Assembly: GCA_023375785.1 (NCBI GenBank)
Contig: SZWC01001545.1
Coordinates: 7,392-38,375, forward strand
Reading direction: 5' to 3'
DNA length: 30,984 nucleotides
Source of the DNA: Penium margaritaceum
Lineage: Eukaryota > Streptophyta > Zygnematophyceae > Desmidiales > Peniaceae
Notes under the pieces: model-generated
What the model saw: the letters and a program-made list of their open reading frames with translations, nothing else
What the model was told of the DNA's origin: nothing
Database searches by the model: none
Shown here: in pieces, positions 19,587 through 30,156 of the stretch
Layout of the letters: each line of letters opens with the position of its first letter
How positions within the stretch are numbered: position 1 is the stretch's first letter
Program-made: the position numbers and the translations under genes

Positions 19587-20402
19587 TTAAGTCCCGCTCC
19601 AGAGAGGAGGAGAGGAGGGTGGAGGGGAAGCAAGAGAAGTCGACAGCTGATCCACCGGAGGCGACGCAGTCGTTGGAGATGTGGCCGCTGCAGCCACAAG
19701 CGGCGCGGGTCGAGGGTGCGACGGACCTGCGATGATCCCCACTTGAGTCGATGTCAAGGGAGGAAGGGCGGACACCGATGGTGGGACGGCAGTCAATGGT
19801 GGACGGTCAGCTGAGGAATGCTCCTCACGGCTGCAGGGCAATTCTTCACCATTGGTGCTTGAATTAGATGCCGAGGAGGAAGGGCCGAGCTGCTCACGGT
19901 GAAGCGAGCGCATGAGCACCCTCAGTGCCATCGCGTTAGGAGGGTCGACAGTTTGTACCGGGAAGATAACTTTGAAGCCTGCATGATCCTGCCGATCTCC
20001 CTCCACATGGCGGTATGAAGTCTGCAGCATGATCCCACGGTGAGGAAAAGGATGCAGGTTTGCAAGAAGAGGACCTTGCTGGCGATACTGCACCACCCAG
20101 TCAAGAAAGCAGCATAAAGCTCGCGCTCCGCGGTGAAGAGAGAGGTTGAGGAAGTAGAGAAAGCGGAGGAAGTTGTGATGGTGCAGATGAAAACTCCATG
20201 CCAGGAATGGAAGGAGGTTGGGCTGGATTCGTTCTGGGTGGGTGGGGATCATGGTCCAGTGTAGGAAGCAGCAGAAGGCTGCCGGTCCGGTAGCAGTGCA
20301 AAACGTCCAGCAGATAGAGGTGCCGCAATTCTTCGAGGTACTCATCCCACTCGTCCTCCAGCCTGTGCACGGCACTGGTGCTGAACGCGCGGGCCATATC
20401 AC
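19587..20402 (-). pseudogene. Unrecognised gypsy-associated ORF, proline/serine-rich C-terminus
   Basis: An open minus-strand frame of 271 codons starts at the N gap (20406) and stops at TAA 19587. The first half has patches of hydrophobic and aromatic residues (NFLRFLYFLNLSLHRGARAL, CCFLDWVVQYRQQGP) and the second half is S/P/A-rich. Upstream, in the coiled-coil frame, the same DNA is read in another phase (LEDEWDEYLEELRHLYLLDV), so a frameshift or the gap separates two real segments. The first 250 bp are also present as a duplicate beyond the gap. The copia 5' LTR lies 48 bp past the stop. I do not recognise the family; it may be a structural protein of the gypsy-related element. Confidence 0.4.
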
Positions 20403-20661
20403 GGANGAAGTAGAGAAAGCGGAGGAAGTTGTGATGGTGCAGATGAAAACTCCATGCCAGGAATGGAAGGAGGTTGGGCTGGATTCGTTCTGGGTGGGTG
20501 GGGATCATGGTCCAGTGTAGGAAGCAGCAGAAGGCTGCCGGTCCGGTAGCAGTGCAAAACGTCCAGCAGATAGAGGTGCCGCAATTCTTCGAGGTACTCA
20601 TCCCACTCGTCCTCCAGCCTGTGCACGGCACTGGTGCTGAACGCGCGGGCCATATCACGGA
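20151..20661. repeat. 255-bp duplicate either side of a one-base gap (likely assembly artefact)
   Basis: 20151-20405 and 20407-20661 appear identical, abutting N at 20406. The copies end exactly at the N, as expected when overlapping contig ends are both kept. The apparent repeated peptide across the gap should not be read as a protein repeat. Confidence 0.9.
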
Positions 20662-20662
20662 T

Positions 20663-22030
20663 CAATTGCTGTTGTAGGTACTGCACGTGCTCATTGATGA
20701 GTTGTTTGGCCTGATCAACCAGCGTGTAGATGGTACGGTATTGCTAGAAGACATCCTCACAGAGGGCCAGGGCCCTCGCCCTTTGGTGCGACATATCCTG
20801 TAGTCTTGCATGATCGGCTGCCCACTCCTCCTCGCACTCAGTTCGTAGCTGCTGCAGATCTAGTAACTCCGCCTCGAGCTGCTGCAGCCCTACAGTCAAA
20901 CGAGCCATCTCTGCACGTGTTGCCCGGAGGGTTCGGCCCAACTCTGCTCTTTGGTTAACAAGACACTGCCCTTCCGCTGCGGGTGGCTCGTCACCTCTGT
21001 CCGCAACCTCGTTCCAATCATCTTGCAGGCGCCGCACCTCTTGGAGTCTCGCTTGGATTGCCGCTGCTTGAGTTTATTGGACTTTAATGTGCTACTGTCT
21101 GTCAGCGCGGGCGGACTTGCACGCAGCGAGGCCGTTCCTCACTTGAGCCAGGTTGGCGGCATAGCTGCGTACATGATCCGCGTACGTCCTCACACACGTC
21201 CCGTGCTGCTCCTAGAGTTTCTCCACTCTGACTACCCATGCTCAATTCTGGGTGATGTGAAGCGCGAATGCTTGCCACCGTGCCTCATTGCTATGAGGGT
21301 CAGGTACTTCCGGTGAGGGTGGGGGTGCCGGGCAGGGGTCATCCATACGCAAGGTGTGGAGAAGGTCTTCTGCTTCCGCCATAGTGAAAAACACTGCGAG
21401 CGTGTGGGCCTCGAACTCAGAAGCAGCAGCCGCGTTCACCGTGCGTTCAACGAGTTCGTACTCGTACCGAGCCTAGTCGGTGTGGGCCATCTCTGGCGTG
21501 TGGCTGCTGGTGTCGGTCTGTTGTTGTTCTCCAATAGTGGTTGCGCGATAAGTGTGTTCCAGAGTGTCCAGAACTGTGGTTGTCTCTGTCGTTGACTGGC
21601 GGCTGCGTAAACAGTGTGAACTTTGTGAACGAGAATTTGAGGACCGCCATCCCGATCCGCGAGAGGGCGCCCGAGCGATCCGGGACGACCGGGCGGGATG
21701 GGCATGTTGCCGTGGTTGTCGAGGGGCGAGGGGCATGTGAGGTTCCAGGTCACGTTGATGTGTTGGACGCTCACCTTGAATCACCCGTGATCGCGTGGAG
21801 ACGCGTTCTCCTAAGAAGACGATGTCTTCTGAAGCCCCTCTCGTCGTTTTCCTGCGTCGTGTGATGTGGGCATGCACCTCCGTCGGATACGGTGCATGAT
21901 CCTCCGGAGAGTCGCTACTGTCCGTGGACGATGCCGGTGCATTAGCAACGATTCTCATAAAGCGTGCTCCGGTGGATCGATCGCCCGCATGTGCTGAGCG
22001 GCTGGTGGGAGAGGCCTGCCTCGTCAGCAA
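20663..22030 (-). pseudogene. Decayed coiled-coil ORF of gypsy-related element
   Basis: A single minus-strand frame can be followed from 22030 to 20663 through about six stops (for example TAG 21473, TGA 21242, TAG and TAA near 21090-21065, TAG 20744). The N-terminal third is S/R/T-rich with GASEDIVFLGERVSTRSRV. The middle has EFEAHTLAVFFTMAEAEDLLHTL, then a proline patch. The last third is strongly helical with heptad-like leucines (LGRTLRATRAEMARLTVGLQ, LEAELLDLQQLRTECEEEW), a good coiled coil. It follows a retropepsin, and no zinc knuckle is seen. Coiled coils are common in retroelement structural proteins, but I cannot assign a family. That one phase survives over 1.3 kb despite the stops argues it was once coding. 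Confidence 0.5.
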
Positions 22031-22654
22031 TCAAGCGTCTCGCTGATGTGGCATTTCCGTTGCTTCAAATTGAAGCGAGACGTATGACGGCACCCCGTCA
22101 TCGTCGTGCAACGTCATGCATTTTCCCTCGAGCAAAATTATTACGTCGCATGCTGTCAACCAGTCGTTCGCGAGGAGGATATCGTATGTGGACGTTTCAC
22201 ACACTTGGACCGGCAAGCTTCGGTGAAGATTTCCAAACTAAAGGGGAAAAAAATCAATATGGTCCTCGGATTGGGTGATCTCCCCTCCCGCGGTGCCGAA
22301 ACAGAGGTCGACGGCTCGGATGAGGTTTGACCAATTAAGCCGCCGAATGACGCGCATGGCGATTGTGGTATGCATCGCCCCCGTATCCACAATAGCAACA
22401 AATTTCACCCCGGCAATCCAGACAGTGCATGAGATCACTGTATACATGTACTCCGGCAATGGTTGGCAGCACAGGGCCATGGGTCGCCATGTAAGGACCC
22501 CCGTATCAAGAATGTCGTGAATGGTCCGCCGAGTTTCATCGGCATGATCCCTCATCCTATGGTGACCCGGCAATTTGAGTCTATAGTTCACTCTCCACCC
22601 GGATGGTGCCAACGCGGCGTTAATCTCCACAAAGAAAGTCTCAAGTTTTATCAT
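22031..22654 (-). pseudogene. Retropepsin (protease 2) of a gypsy-related element
   Basis: On the minus strand, WIAGVKFVAIVDTGAMHTTI contains an intact aspartic-protease triad (D-T-G at about 22379-22387). The flap region and the closing motif YDILLANDWL (usual form D-I/V-L-x-x-D-W-L) follow in a shifted frame at 22216-22031. A frameshift between about 22240 and 22216 breaks the gene. The active-site region closely resembles that of the second gypsy copy (about 25830-25890), so the two belong to the same lineage. There is no gag upstream: 150 bp of weak sequence and then the other element's RNase H tail. There is no reverse transcriptase downstream before the copia insertion. Confidence 0.8.
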
Positions 22655-22802
22655 TTACCCTAGCAGATGAGTAAGGACTTCCATCTAAGGCAGCACGAGG
22701 TGGGTTTGGTCGAAAAATTACCAGATGGCGTCCGCTAGTGATGAACAGACCGCACTTGGTGGCATCGGCGTCACAACTGGCAGAGTGTGCGCCGTGGGTG
22801 CT
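22655..22802. other. Junction between two gypsy-related remains
   Basis: About 150 bp between the tail of the RNase H frame and the second protease. No LTR end, target duplication or intact frame could be found. If two elements meet here the border is unmarked, so a deletion or recombination is likely. Confidence 0.4.
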
Positions 22803-23493
22803 GGGGCAGGGTCATGTTGCATACGTTGAAGCCAGTCCCCGTATTCTTTGTGCGTCCATCCTGGCACATTCTTGAAGAGGTCGATTCTTCATCGCACATT
22901 GATGTGGCCTACGTTCACGTCGTATTGAGGGAAGCCCTCAAGAGGGTATGCCCAGCGGTACTCCTCTGCGGTGAGGTCGCACGCCTGGCCTTGAATCAGA
23001 ACAGTTCCACCAGGAGGGGGCTCGTGCGGAGGTGGTCCACCTCCATATGATGGTAATTCGTGGGAGCTGCGGTCCTTCCACCCTTCACGTGGTAATCGGC
23101 TAAGAGCATCTGTATTGCGGTTCGCAAATTCTGATTCATATTTGATCNGGGGCAGGGTCATGTTGCATACGTTGAAGCCAGTCCCCGTATTCTTTGTGCG
23201 TCCATCCTGGCACATTCTTGAAGAGGTCGATTCTTCATCGCACATTGATGTGGCCTACGTTCACGTCGTATTGAGGGAAGCCCTCAAGAGGGTATGCCCA
23301 GCGGTACTCCTCTGCGGTGAGGTCGCACGCCTGGCCTTGAATCAGAACAGTTCCACCAGGAGGGGGCTCCTGCGGAGGTGGTCCACCTCCATATGATGGT
23401 AATTCGTGGGAGCTGCGGTCCTTCCACCCTTCACGTGGTAATCGGCTAAGAGCATCTGTATTGCGGTTCGCAAATTGTGATTCATATTTTATC
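22803..23493. repeat. 345-bp duplicate either side of a one-base gap (likely assembly artefact)
   Basis: 22803-23147 and 23149-23493 are the same sequence around N at 23148, with three differences seen: 23024 G versus 23370 C, and two within 20 bp of the gap. Mismatches clustered at a contig end are typical of read errors. It duplicates the codons after RNase H. Confidence 0.9.
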
Positions 23494-25331
23494 GTGAGGT
23501 TGTGTCCTTGTAGAAGTAGGGCCCATTTGCCAAGAATTCGCTCGTGGTTTTGCGTCGTAAGCAGCCATTGGAGGGCCTGATGATCTATGAGAATGGTGAA
23601 GGGTTTCCCATTCTTGACGTAACATCTGTATAACTGGTTAGCCCATAAGACCGCCATAAATTCTAATTTCACAGGAGGATACTTAGCTTTTGCGTCGTTG
23701 AGCGCGCACCTGTCGTAGCAGACCACCCTCATCATGCCGTCGTCTCCGCGTTGAGATAGGATAGCCCCAACACCTTCCTGTGAGAAGTCTGTTGTGATGA
23801 CGAACGGCATATTGAAATTCGAGAATTCCAGCATCGGCGCCATGATAAGGCGATGCTTAATCTCCACCCATGCGAGCTGGAAGGCCTCCGTCCACTCAAA
23901 GGGTTCATCTTGGTGAGTGAGGTGCTGCAAAGGACGAACAATCGTGGCATGATCACAGACGAACTTGCGGTAGAAGCTGACGAGCCCCAGGAAGATCTTG
24001 ACCTCGGATGATGTAGTGGGGCGCTTCCACTCACGGACGGCTGCAATCTTGGGTGGGTCTATAGATATTCCTTGTGCACAGATGAGAAATCACAGGAACT
24101 CCATGCTAACCGCCTCAATGACATACTTGGCGGCTTTCAAATGAAGGTTTGCGGAGTGTAGGACCGAAAACACGGCATCAGGCAAAGCCATCAGCTCTTG
24201 GAAGCTAAACGCAGCGACCATGAAGTCATCCACGTAACAACATGCGTTGGGAACATTACGTAGTACTTGGTCCATTCTGCATTCAAACGTAGCACTGGCA
24301 TTGCGCAATCTGAAGGGCATACGGGTGAAGGCATATAGCTCGTCCGGGGTGATGAATGCTGTCTTCAGTATAGAGTTTTGATCCATATGAATAGTGTGAA
24401 AGGCAGATTTGACGTCAAGCTTGGCAAACCAACTCTTTTTGCACTGTCCTTCTTGGATGTCGACGATGAGTGGCATGGGGTAAGCATCTTGAATGGTGAC
24501 CTTGTTAAGGTCACGGAAGTCAACACAGAACCGTTTTGTGCCGTCCGATTTCCCCATAATCACTATAATGGAGTGCCATGGGCTTTTCACTTTGACAATC
24601 ACGCCCTGTTCCTTGAGCTCACGCATGACCTCATTGATGATGTCCTTCTGGTCCTAGAGCAGGCTTCGAGCCTTCTGCTTATGTGCAGTTGCGTCTCCTG
24701 TGTTAATGACATGGACCGTGTCGGCTGCTCCGATCTACTTTTACTTGTTTTCACATATTTCTTCATGGTAGATGAGAAGCTCCTTGACTTCCTACCTCTG
24801 CTCCTCTGTTAGGTGCTCATGGGGCATGTGGTCCCATCGTTGGGAATGTAGGACTGCGGGTGGTGGCAGTTCTTCATCCCCCACCAGACCGGCTCTGAGA
24901 TCAGGGTCTGGATCCCAATAATCATATACCTGCAAGTTGAAATTGCGGGAGCCACATGGGGAGATAGTGCGGGCCTTTCGTTGACGTGGAGATGGCTCAT
25001 CATCGAGGTGCAGCAAGCCAACGTCACTCATGGGTTCTTCATCAGAGTCTTCTGAACTGACATCTTCACAGATGGTAGTGTCGTTGTCACACACCAGCAT
25101 TTTCCCTTTGCGCCTCACCTCCTTGACAAGATCGTTTGGGATTGTTGGCTGCGCGGTCACCGGTACGAGTGGGCGGCTCGACACCTGAAGAGGCCCTGGA
25201 TGAGGTGAGGTGATCGAGGCCCAGCTGAGGTCAGCACGGTGGCGTTTTGTCGTGGGAAGGAACAGCCATGTAGGGAATTCTGCTGACGGTTTGGGTATCG
25301 GTCCCATGGGGAGCTTTGGTCGATCATCCAT
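22803..25331 (-). pseudogene. Ty3/gypsy reverse transcriptase and RNase H
   Basis: One minus-strand frame runs from 25331 past 23235. An acidic spacer (25331-24792) leads, through TAG, TAA, TAG and TAG stops, into reverse transcriptase. Counting from 24626: FCVDFRDLNKVT, catalytic D71 in FAKLDVKSAF, FRLRNASATF, and YVDD at 131-134. A TGA at 24090 interrupts, then ISIDPPKIAAV and FLGLVSFYRKFV follow. RNase H, counting from 23930: D48 in VITTDFSQEGVGAIL, E90 in KLEFMAVLWA and D116 in TILIDHQALQWLL, so the D-E-D triad is intact; then FANRNTDALSRLPR. The frame closes at TGA 23235 (22889 in the duplicated copy). In Ty3/gypsy, integrase should follow, but none does. Catalytic residues are intact; the stops make it a pseudogene. 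Confidence 0.93.
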
Positions 25332-25476
25332 CGGAGTAGCTTGTGCTCGTTCAGGACATGGCTACTGGGGTGTGGGTGTGCAATCCATCATCTCTTCTTC
25401 CTCGGCTTGTGGCGCAATCACAAAAGGGACATCATGCTTGGGGAATGCCATGATAGAATTCCTGGCTGCGTGGTCT

Positions 25477-25930
25477 TCAGCACGGGCTTCTTCCAGGGAG
25501 AAGGGGTGACCGAACTTCGTAGGCATTGACGTCCTTGGGCCCACAATCAGAGCTGGTGGTATACCCTGATGACATCAACTTCATGACTCCGTCCGCATAG
25601 AACATGCCTGCTTGTCGGGGGATGAGATAGTCTGTTCCTAGCAGGACATCGTAGGTGCGGGCCACCATGACCTGCACCCGCACAACGTCGCAGATGAGGC
25701 CCACCTGCAAGGGAAGGTTATCTACGTACGACACCGTGTCCTGCGTCCATGTCGCCGGATGCATTCGTGAACACCTTAGTTGTTGGTTGAATGTTGTGCT
25801 ACCAGCCGATTGCTTGCAGGACTTGAAGTGTCACTGTGGTATGGGTGGCGCCAAGGGCGATGATTGTTAGGAACTTCTTGCCACATATCCACACATAACA
25901 GCTAGCCACTTCATGGTGGGGAGCCTGCAT
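25477..25930 (-). pseudogene. Retropepsin (protease 1) of the gypsy copy, active site lost
   Basis: The minus strand reads CYVWICGKKFLTIIALGATH TTV (split here for length), where other members have D-T-G. The three codons at 25850-25858 give A-L-G, so the catalytic aspartate is gone. Downstream, after frameshifts, VMVARTYDVLLGTDYL supplies the usual closing motif. This lies between gag and the pol spacer, the expected place. The neighbouring protease at about 22380 keeps D-T-G in an otherwise very similar context, which supports both the family call and the loss. Confidence 0.75.
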
Positions 25931-26466
25931 TCGTGGTGGTGCAATGGGCATGGGCCGCCACCTCCATGTGTCGGGTTCAGCTTATTTGGCTACCCGGCTG
26001 AGTCTGTCATGTGGGGCCCGAGTGCAGCTAAGGTGAATGCCGGCTGGTCGAAGCTTTTCGGCGTATTCCTGCAGAACCGCTACGAGGTGGGATTTTGCTG
26101 TAGATACTCTCCAAAGGATATCTCCTAGAAGGGACGGTGGAAGGAGGTCAGGGCACTTGCCGTGGGCTCGTCGCATGCTGAAGGCGCAAAGGTCACCCTC
26201 CGACGACGTCGAGGCGTGGGATCCCTTGGAGGGCGCGTGCGCGGTTAAGGTGGGGGCTTCGGGGGCATCGCCAAAATCTGACTTGGTAACCGTGTCGAGC
26301 GCGCTTCGACATGTGTTTGCAGGTCAGCTTCAGCCCGTTCCTGTTGCTCTTTTTATTGGTGCATGCACTCATACATCTCCGCAATCGACCATCCTTCCAC
26401 ACCTTGTACGTGAGCCACCGTGACCAGTTCCTGTTCTGCAGCCGTCGGGGGAGTCTCCGAGGTCTG
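25931..26466 (-). pseudogene. gag-protease linker of the gypsy copy
   Basis: The minus strand shows broken pieces of reading frame between the zinc-knuckle segment and the protease: a short helical patch (KEQQERAEADLQTHVEA) after a stop, then P/R-rich sequence with a basic run (RRRRR) and further stops. No separate domain is recognised. Its place and composition fit the linker of a gag-pol polyprotein. Confidence 0.5.
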
Positions 26467-28701
26467 TTATTCGGAGCGGGGAAGATCGAGCTTCACATTC
26501 CGTGTAGGAGTATATGAGGTAGATGGCTGAGTAGCAGCTGGTGTCACTCCCGTCTCCCTCTGCTGCGCATACGCCTTCCATTGCGCCGGCCCATTGCCCA
26601 CCGGACCAGAGGGACGGGCGGTGATGTTGGGACCAACAGCTTGCCGTGCAGCAGCAGGTCCTGGTCCAACCGGTCCGCGTTCTTGGTATTGTCCTCCTCT
26701 GGGTGACACGCCTGGCATTGGGGCGGGATTGGGACATTCTCGGTGCCGATGGGTGAATTCTACGCATCCATAGCAACTCACGGGTGGGTAGTTATGGGGG
26801 TTCCTCATGTTGGGTGTCCAAGCTCCTGTAGGCATGCAAATAGTGGGCGCCACATGTTGCTTTAGAGCAAACTGTTCTTGAGCCGCTTGTCGTTTGATTT
26901 CCCTTTGCTGATGTTCTTCCTCCTTCAGTGCGTCTAATGTGCTGAAATGTCGTAAGTCCAAATGTATTAGCGATCCCCGGGACAAGAGAATCCCGGTAAT
27001 ACTCCTTAATCATGCGCAAGGGTATGTCGACACATTGTAGCGAGATCGTGGTTCACTTGTCGTTGTGTAACTTGATGTTTTCTCCAGCCTTCATGCGGAT
27101 GGTACGAATGTGGAGCGCTGCTTCTTCGAGGCTCATGAGGTCGAAACGCTCGGTCATCCTCTTTGCCAAATCATCAAAGTCAGCAAAAGGACGTTCCTTA
27201 TGCTATGCAGTGAACCACTCCAAAGCTTTCCCTTGTAGCGCTAGGTGCACTGCTGGGACAATGTAGTCAGGAAATAACAACCCATAATCGAGACAAGTGC
27301 CCAACTTGAACAGCCACATGGCCGGGTCCTCCTCTGGTTCACCCTTGAAGACGTCGAGCTTTGGGAGAGTGTTAGAAGCCTTCGTCGCTCGGTTAAATGT
27401 CAGTTCCTGTGGAGGCACCATTAGCACCTACGCCCGTGGCGGGGCCCCCAGGTGGGATCGATGTGCTTGCACCAGGCCATTTGCCCTAGCACCAGCCGAT
27501 GAAACGACTACTGCTCCCCTTGGTCGAGCACGTCCTGCATCGGTTCCTCCCAGCCCAGAACTTCCCATGTGCTGTCTTACTGAACTCGCTTGTACTCGCA
27601 CAGTATACTGCTTGCCTCCATGAGCCAATGATCCTTGCCCAGGTCCAGTTGAACCACCCATCATTCAGGGTCTTTACTGGAGTCTTCCTGCCACAGGTAT
27701 GGTTAACGTCTTGCTTGTTTGATGATGACATGACTGCATCTTTGACTGGACAGGTGGTACGGTATATTTGGTTGACGGAGCCCCTGTTAGGATGTGCGTG
27801 TCCCCCAAGGCTCGTACTTGTCTGGTGGGTCCGACTGTGGATGAAGCATTGATTCCTCCTTGAGCTGGGACTTCTCGGCGGCGCGACGCTCCCAAAACGG
27901 AGGATGCCTTGCTCGTTTGCTGTTGGTCTTGGGGTTGTTGCTCAGCATCTGTACGACATGAAGTCACGATAGATGGGCCTTCCCGTCGGGTTTCCCTTTG
28001 TCGTTTTCCCACCGCCTCCAAGTTCCTCTCTGCTCGTGGTGGAGACACACCGCTGTCCAAGGCAGGTCGACGAGGGTGAACGGTTGGGCGAGAGGGGAAT
28101 GCCGGAGGACAGAAGGTGACGAGTTGATGCAGGGCGTGTAAAGCCTGCACCGAAGGGTGATCCAACGATACTTCTTCTTCCTCTGCTTGGTCCTCCTGGG
28201 CATCGTCCAAGTCTGCACAATTCCCGCCATGGGTGACAGAAGGTGCAGGTGAGGACACCCTTGGGATAGAGAACTCGAGGCGCCGCAGTGCGTCCTGCGT
28301 TGGCGTCATGTCCACTGCCTTGTAAACGGTCCTTCCATCTGGCGTCATGACTTTATGGAGCAAGACGGGCCCTTCATCTGCCTCAAGCTCCCGCTCTTCG
28401 TCTGATACATAGTCTTCCACCTGCATGGAGTCGCGCTGCTCGTCTTGGTGGCGCGTGTCGTCTTCCTTTGGGTCCTCCTGGGAGGAATTGGCCAACCGTG
28501 CCTGTCGGATAGCCTTCCATTCACGGATTTCCTCAAGCCGTCACAGCTGAATTCTTCTTCTTTGTCGGGGTCCGTCTCATCTCCTTTGTTGTACAACTGC
28601 AGTGACTGATCATCCATTGGATCCCACTCAAGTGTAAGGTCTAGCCCAGGAAGATCTTCTGGGCTTCTCTCGTAATGACGCCCGGTGGCGGACCGCCTCA
28701 T
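26467..28701 (-). pseudogene. Ty3/gypsy gag with CCHC zinc knuckle
   Basis: Minus strand. ATG 28701 opens an acidic N-terminal region (SPEDLPGLDLTLEWDP, DKEEEFSCDG). A frameshift near 28530 leads to the frame 28495-27674, still D/E/Q-rich. After another shift, 27427-26950 carries the capsid-like retrotransposon gag fold: FKGEPEEDPAMWLFKL, ALQGKALEWF, FDDLAKRMTERFD, interrupted by TAG 27200 and TGA about 27020. A last shift near 26945 reaches a helical segment (LDALKEEEHQQREIKRQAAQ) and a zinc knuckle, CYGCVEFTHRHREC, exactly C-x2-C-x4-H-x4-C, at 26734-26775. It then runs into Q/G/P-rich sequence and stops at 26467. It encodes the structural protein that would package element RNA. With three shifts and two stops it is not translatable as one protein. 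Confidence 0.85.
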
Positions 28702-28739
28702 CCTTTTTTTTCGGAGACGTAGAGTGCGTTGCGGCTCAT

Positions 28740-28753
28740 CATTGCGTCGCCAA
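28740..28753 (-). other. Possible primer-binding site of the gypsy copy
   Basis: The minus strand reads TTGGCGACGCAATG directly after a possible LTR end (...GTACCA) and about 40 bp before the gag ATG. TGGCG-type starts are common in gypsy primer sites. The matching tRNA was not identified. Confidence 0.4.
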
Positions 28754-29047
28754 TGGTACAGCTAAATGATTCACCAGCACGGTCGCTCTATCCTCACGCC
28801 TCGTAGGTTGGTAGGGGGACACCACCGTGATCAGGGGAATCGTTGGGGTTGCGGTGACGGATGGCCTACGGTGTCTTCCGTCCGGTGGAAGATTCGACAG
28901 CTCCCTCCTTAGAGAACCGCGTTTCGGATTATAGACTGATCTGCAGGTACATTTCACACTCGTCACAGAAAATAAGTGAGTCCACACTAACCGCACCATT
29001 AACACTGTTATACCCTTTTTCGCCTTCGGCCGGAATCGGGTCTGACA
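28754..29047 (-). repeat. Candidate 5' LTR of the gypsy copy
   Basis: On the minus strand the 294 bp begin TGTCAGACCC and end GTACCA, with a TATA-like GGGTATAACAG about 30 bp in and the proposed primer site directly after. TGTCAGACCC-like starts are common among gypsy LTRs. No second copy is present in the window, so the ends are proposed from TG...CA and context only. Confidence 0.45.
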
Positions 29048-29514
29048 GCATGCAAGGTTCAGCTCCTTATGTGTTTGTTTGTTCCGCGCTATCCCCGCAG
29101 CTCCGCTTACTTTCCTTTTCCAACTCTGCCCTGTCCTGTATCACTCTTTTTGCTCCAGTTTGATCAAAGCACGTTTCATCGACCGGGTAACTTTTCTTAA
29201 TCACTCGACGAATCATCCACCGAATTAGTGCCGGGAATATGTCACATACACACTCCTTCCCCAAATGACCGATACTTCTTTGGCCGGGACTTCGACTAAT
29301 TTAGGACAATCACTGTGGTTATTCTAACTGTTAGATTCGCTCACTTTAATTTATCACCAACGGTCAATCATTCATCGAACAACATGACACTCGCTGAGAG
29401 AAATCCTCCTAACGACCCAAATGAGATGACTTTCACCAATCAAAGTAATTGCCTTCAAACAAAAGAGGGAGTATAATCAATCAGCATTTCCCTCCTAACC
29501 ACACAATCAGTACC
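29048..29514. other. Region without recognised gene
   Basis: About 470 bp of moderately AT-rich sequence on the far side of the candidate LTR. It has only short frames and no repeat, RNA or transposon signature that I can see. Confidence 0.4.
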
Positions 29515-30156
29515 CTAGGCTTCACCAAGCTGAACACGCAAATCGTAAGCTTTCTGAGTCACCGGATCATCAACCAGTGCAGGTCCTTGCACAAGCACCG
29601 TGCGGTGCACGCCGCCTTCATTGTTCACCAGTGGAACGGCCCGACGTAACTCCCGTGGTCCGTTCGTACGTCGACCTGCACGAGAACGGGCACGTGTCGA
29701 GTCCTCCTCTCGCAGGCGGGCGAGCTCATGCTGGTAGCGCTGGTATGCTCGGTAGGCCTCGGCCCGCTCTTCAGCCGCATCTACAGCACGCCGCCCGATG
29801 TCACGCGCGACCTCCTGCCTGCTCTCCACGTGGTGGGGCTCGTCGTCGTGGGGAAGTCTCTGCAGCCACGGTAGCCAGAACTGCTCCACGGCTCCACCGG
29901 CAGGATGATGCAACCATTGCATCACTCCCAAAACCGTGCGTGCGCCAAGTCGACAGGGCACATTGCAGCAGTTACAGATGGCGTAGAAGTACATTGGAGA
30001 GTCTCGGGGACCGCACCTGGAGCTGGTTGGCTGGTGCTCCCACGGGAACTCAAGACCAGGCCATGATGGCTCCGTGATGTGCTCCTCACGAAGCGGCCTT
30101 TCACACACTCCCACACACACACTTCTCCTACACTCTTGATCCGGTCTAGCTTCCAT
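29515..30156 (-). CDS. Unknown ORF, 213 codons, intact
   Basis: An uninterrupted minus-strand frame from ATG 30156 to TAG 29515. The N-terminal part holds a cysteine cluster (AICNCCNVPCRLGARTVLG) and aromatic residues (FWLPWLQRL). The middle is a charged helix (IGRRAVDAAEERAEAYRAYQ, RYQHELARLREED), likely coiled coil. The C-terminal third is R/V-rich. There is no signal peptide or membrane segment, and I do not recognise the family. It lies upstream of the gypsy copy on the same strand, so it could be another element's structural gene. A loose likeness in the R-x-GAR-x7-W pattern is seen in the frame at 19587-20402. It is the only long frame in the window without an internal stop that is not explained by tandem repeats, but it may still be fortuitous. 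Confidence 0.4.
   Translation of the reverse strand: MEARPDQECRRSVCVGVCERPLREEHITEPSWPGLEFPWEHQPTSSRCGPRDSPMYFYAICNCCNVPCRLGARTVLGVMQWLHHPAGGAVEQFWLPWLQRLPHDDEPHHVESRQEVARDIGRRAVDAAEERAEAYRAYQRYQHELARLREEDSTRARSRAGRRTNGPRELRRAVPLVNNEGGVHRTVLVQGPALVDDPVTQKAYDLRVQLGEA

Noticed and set aside
5856..25331. Reassigned TAG codon (TAG read as Gln), suggested by in-frame TAG in the hAT gene
   Set aside because: The gypsy and copia frames are interrupted by TGA and TAA as well as TAG, at positions that are not Gln in the families. Ordinary decay explains it.
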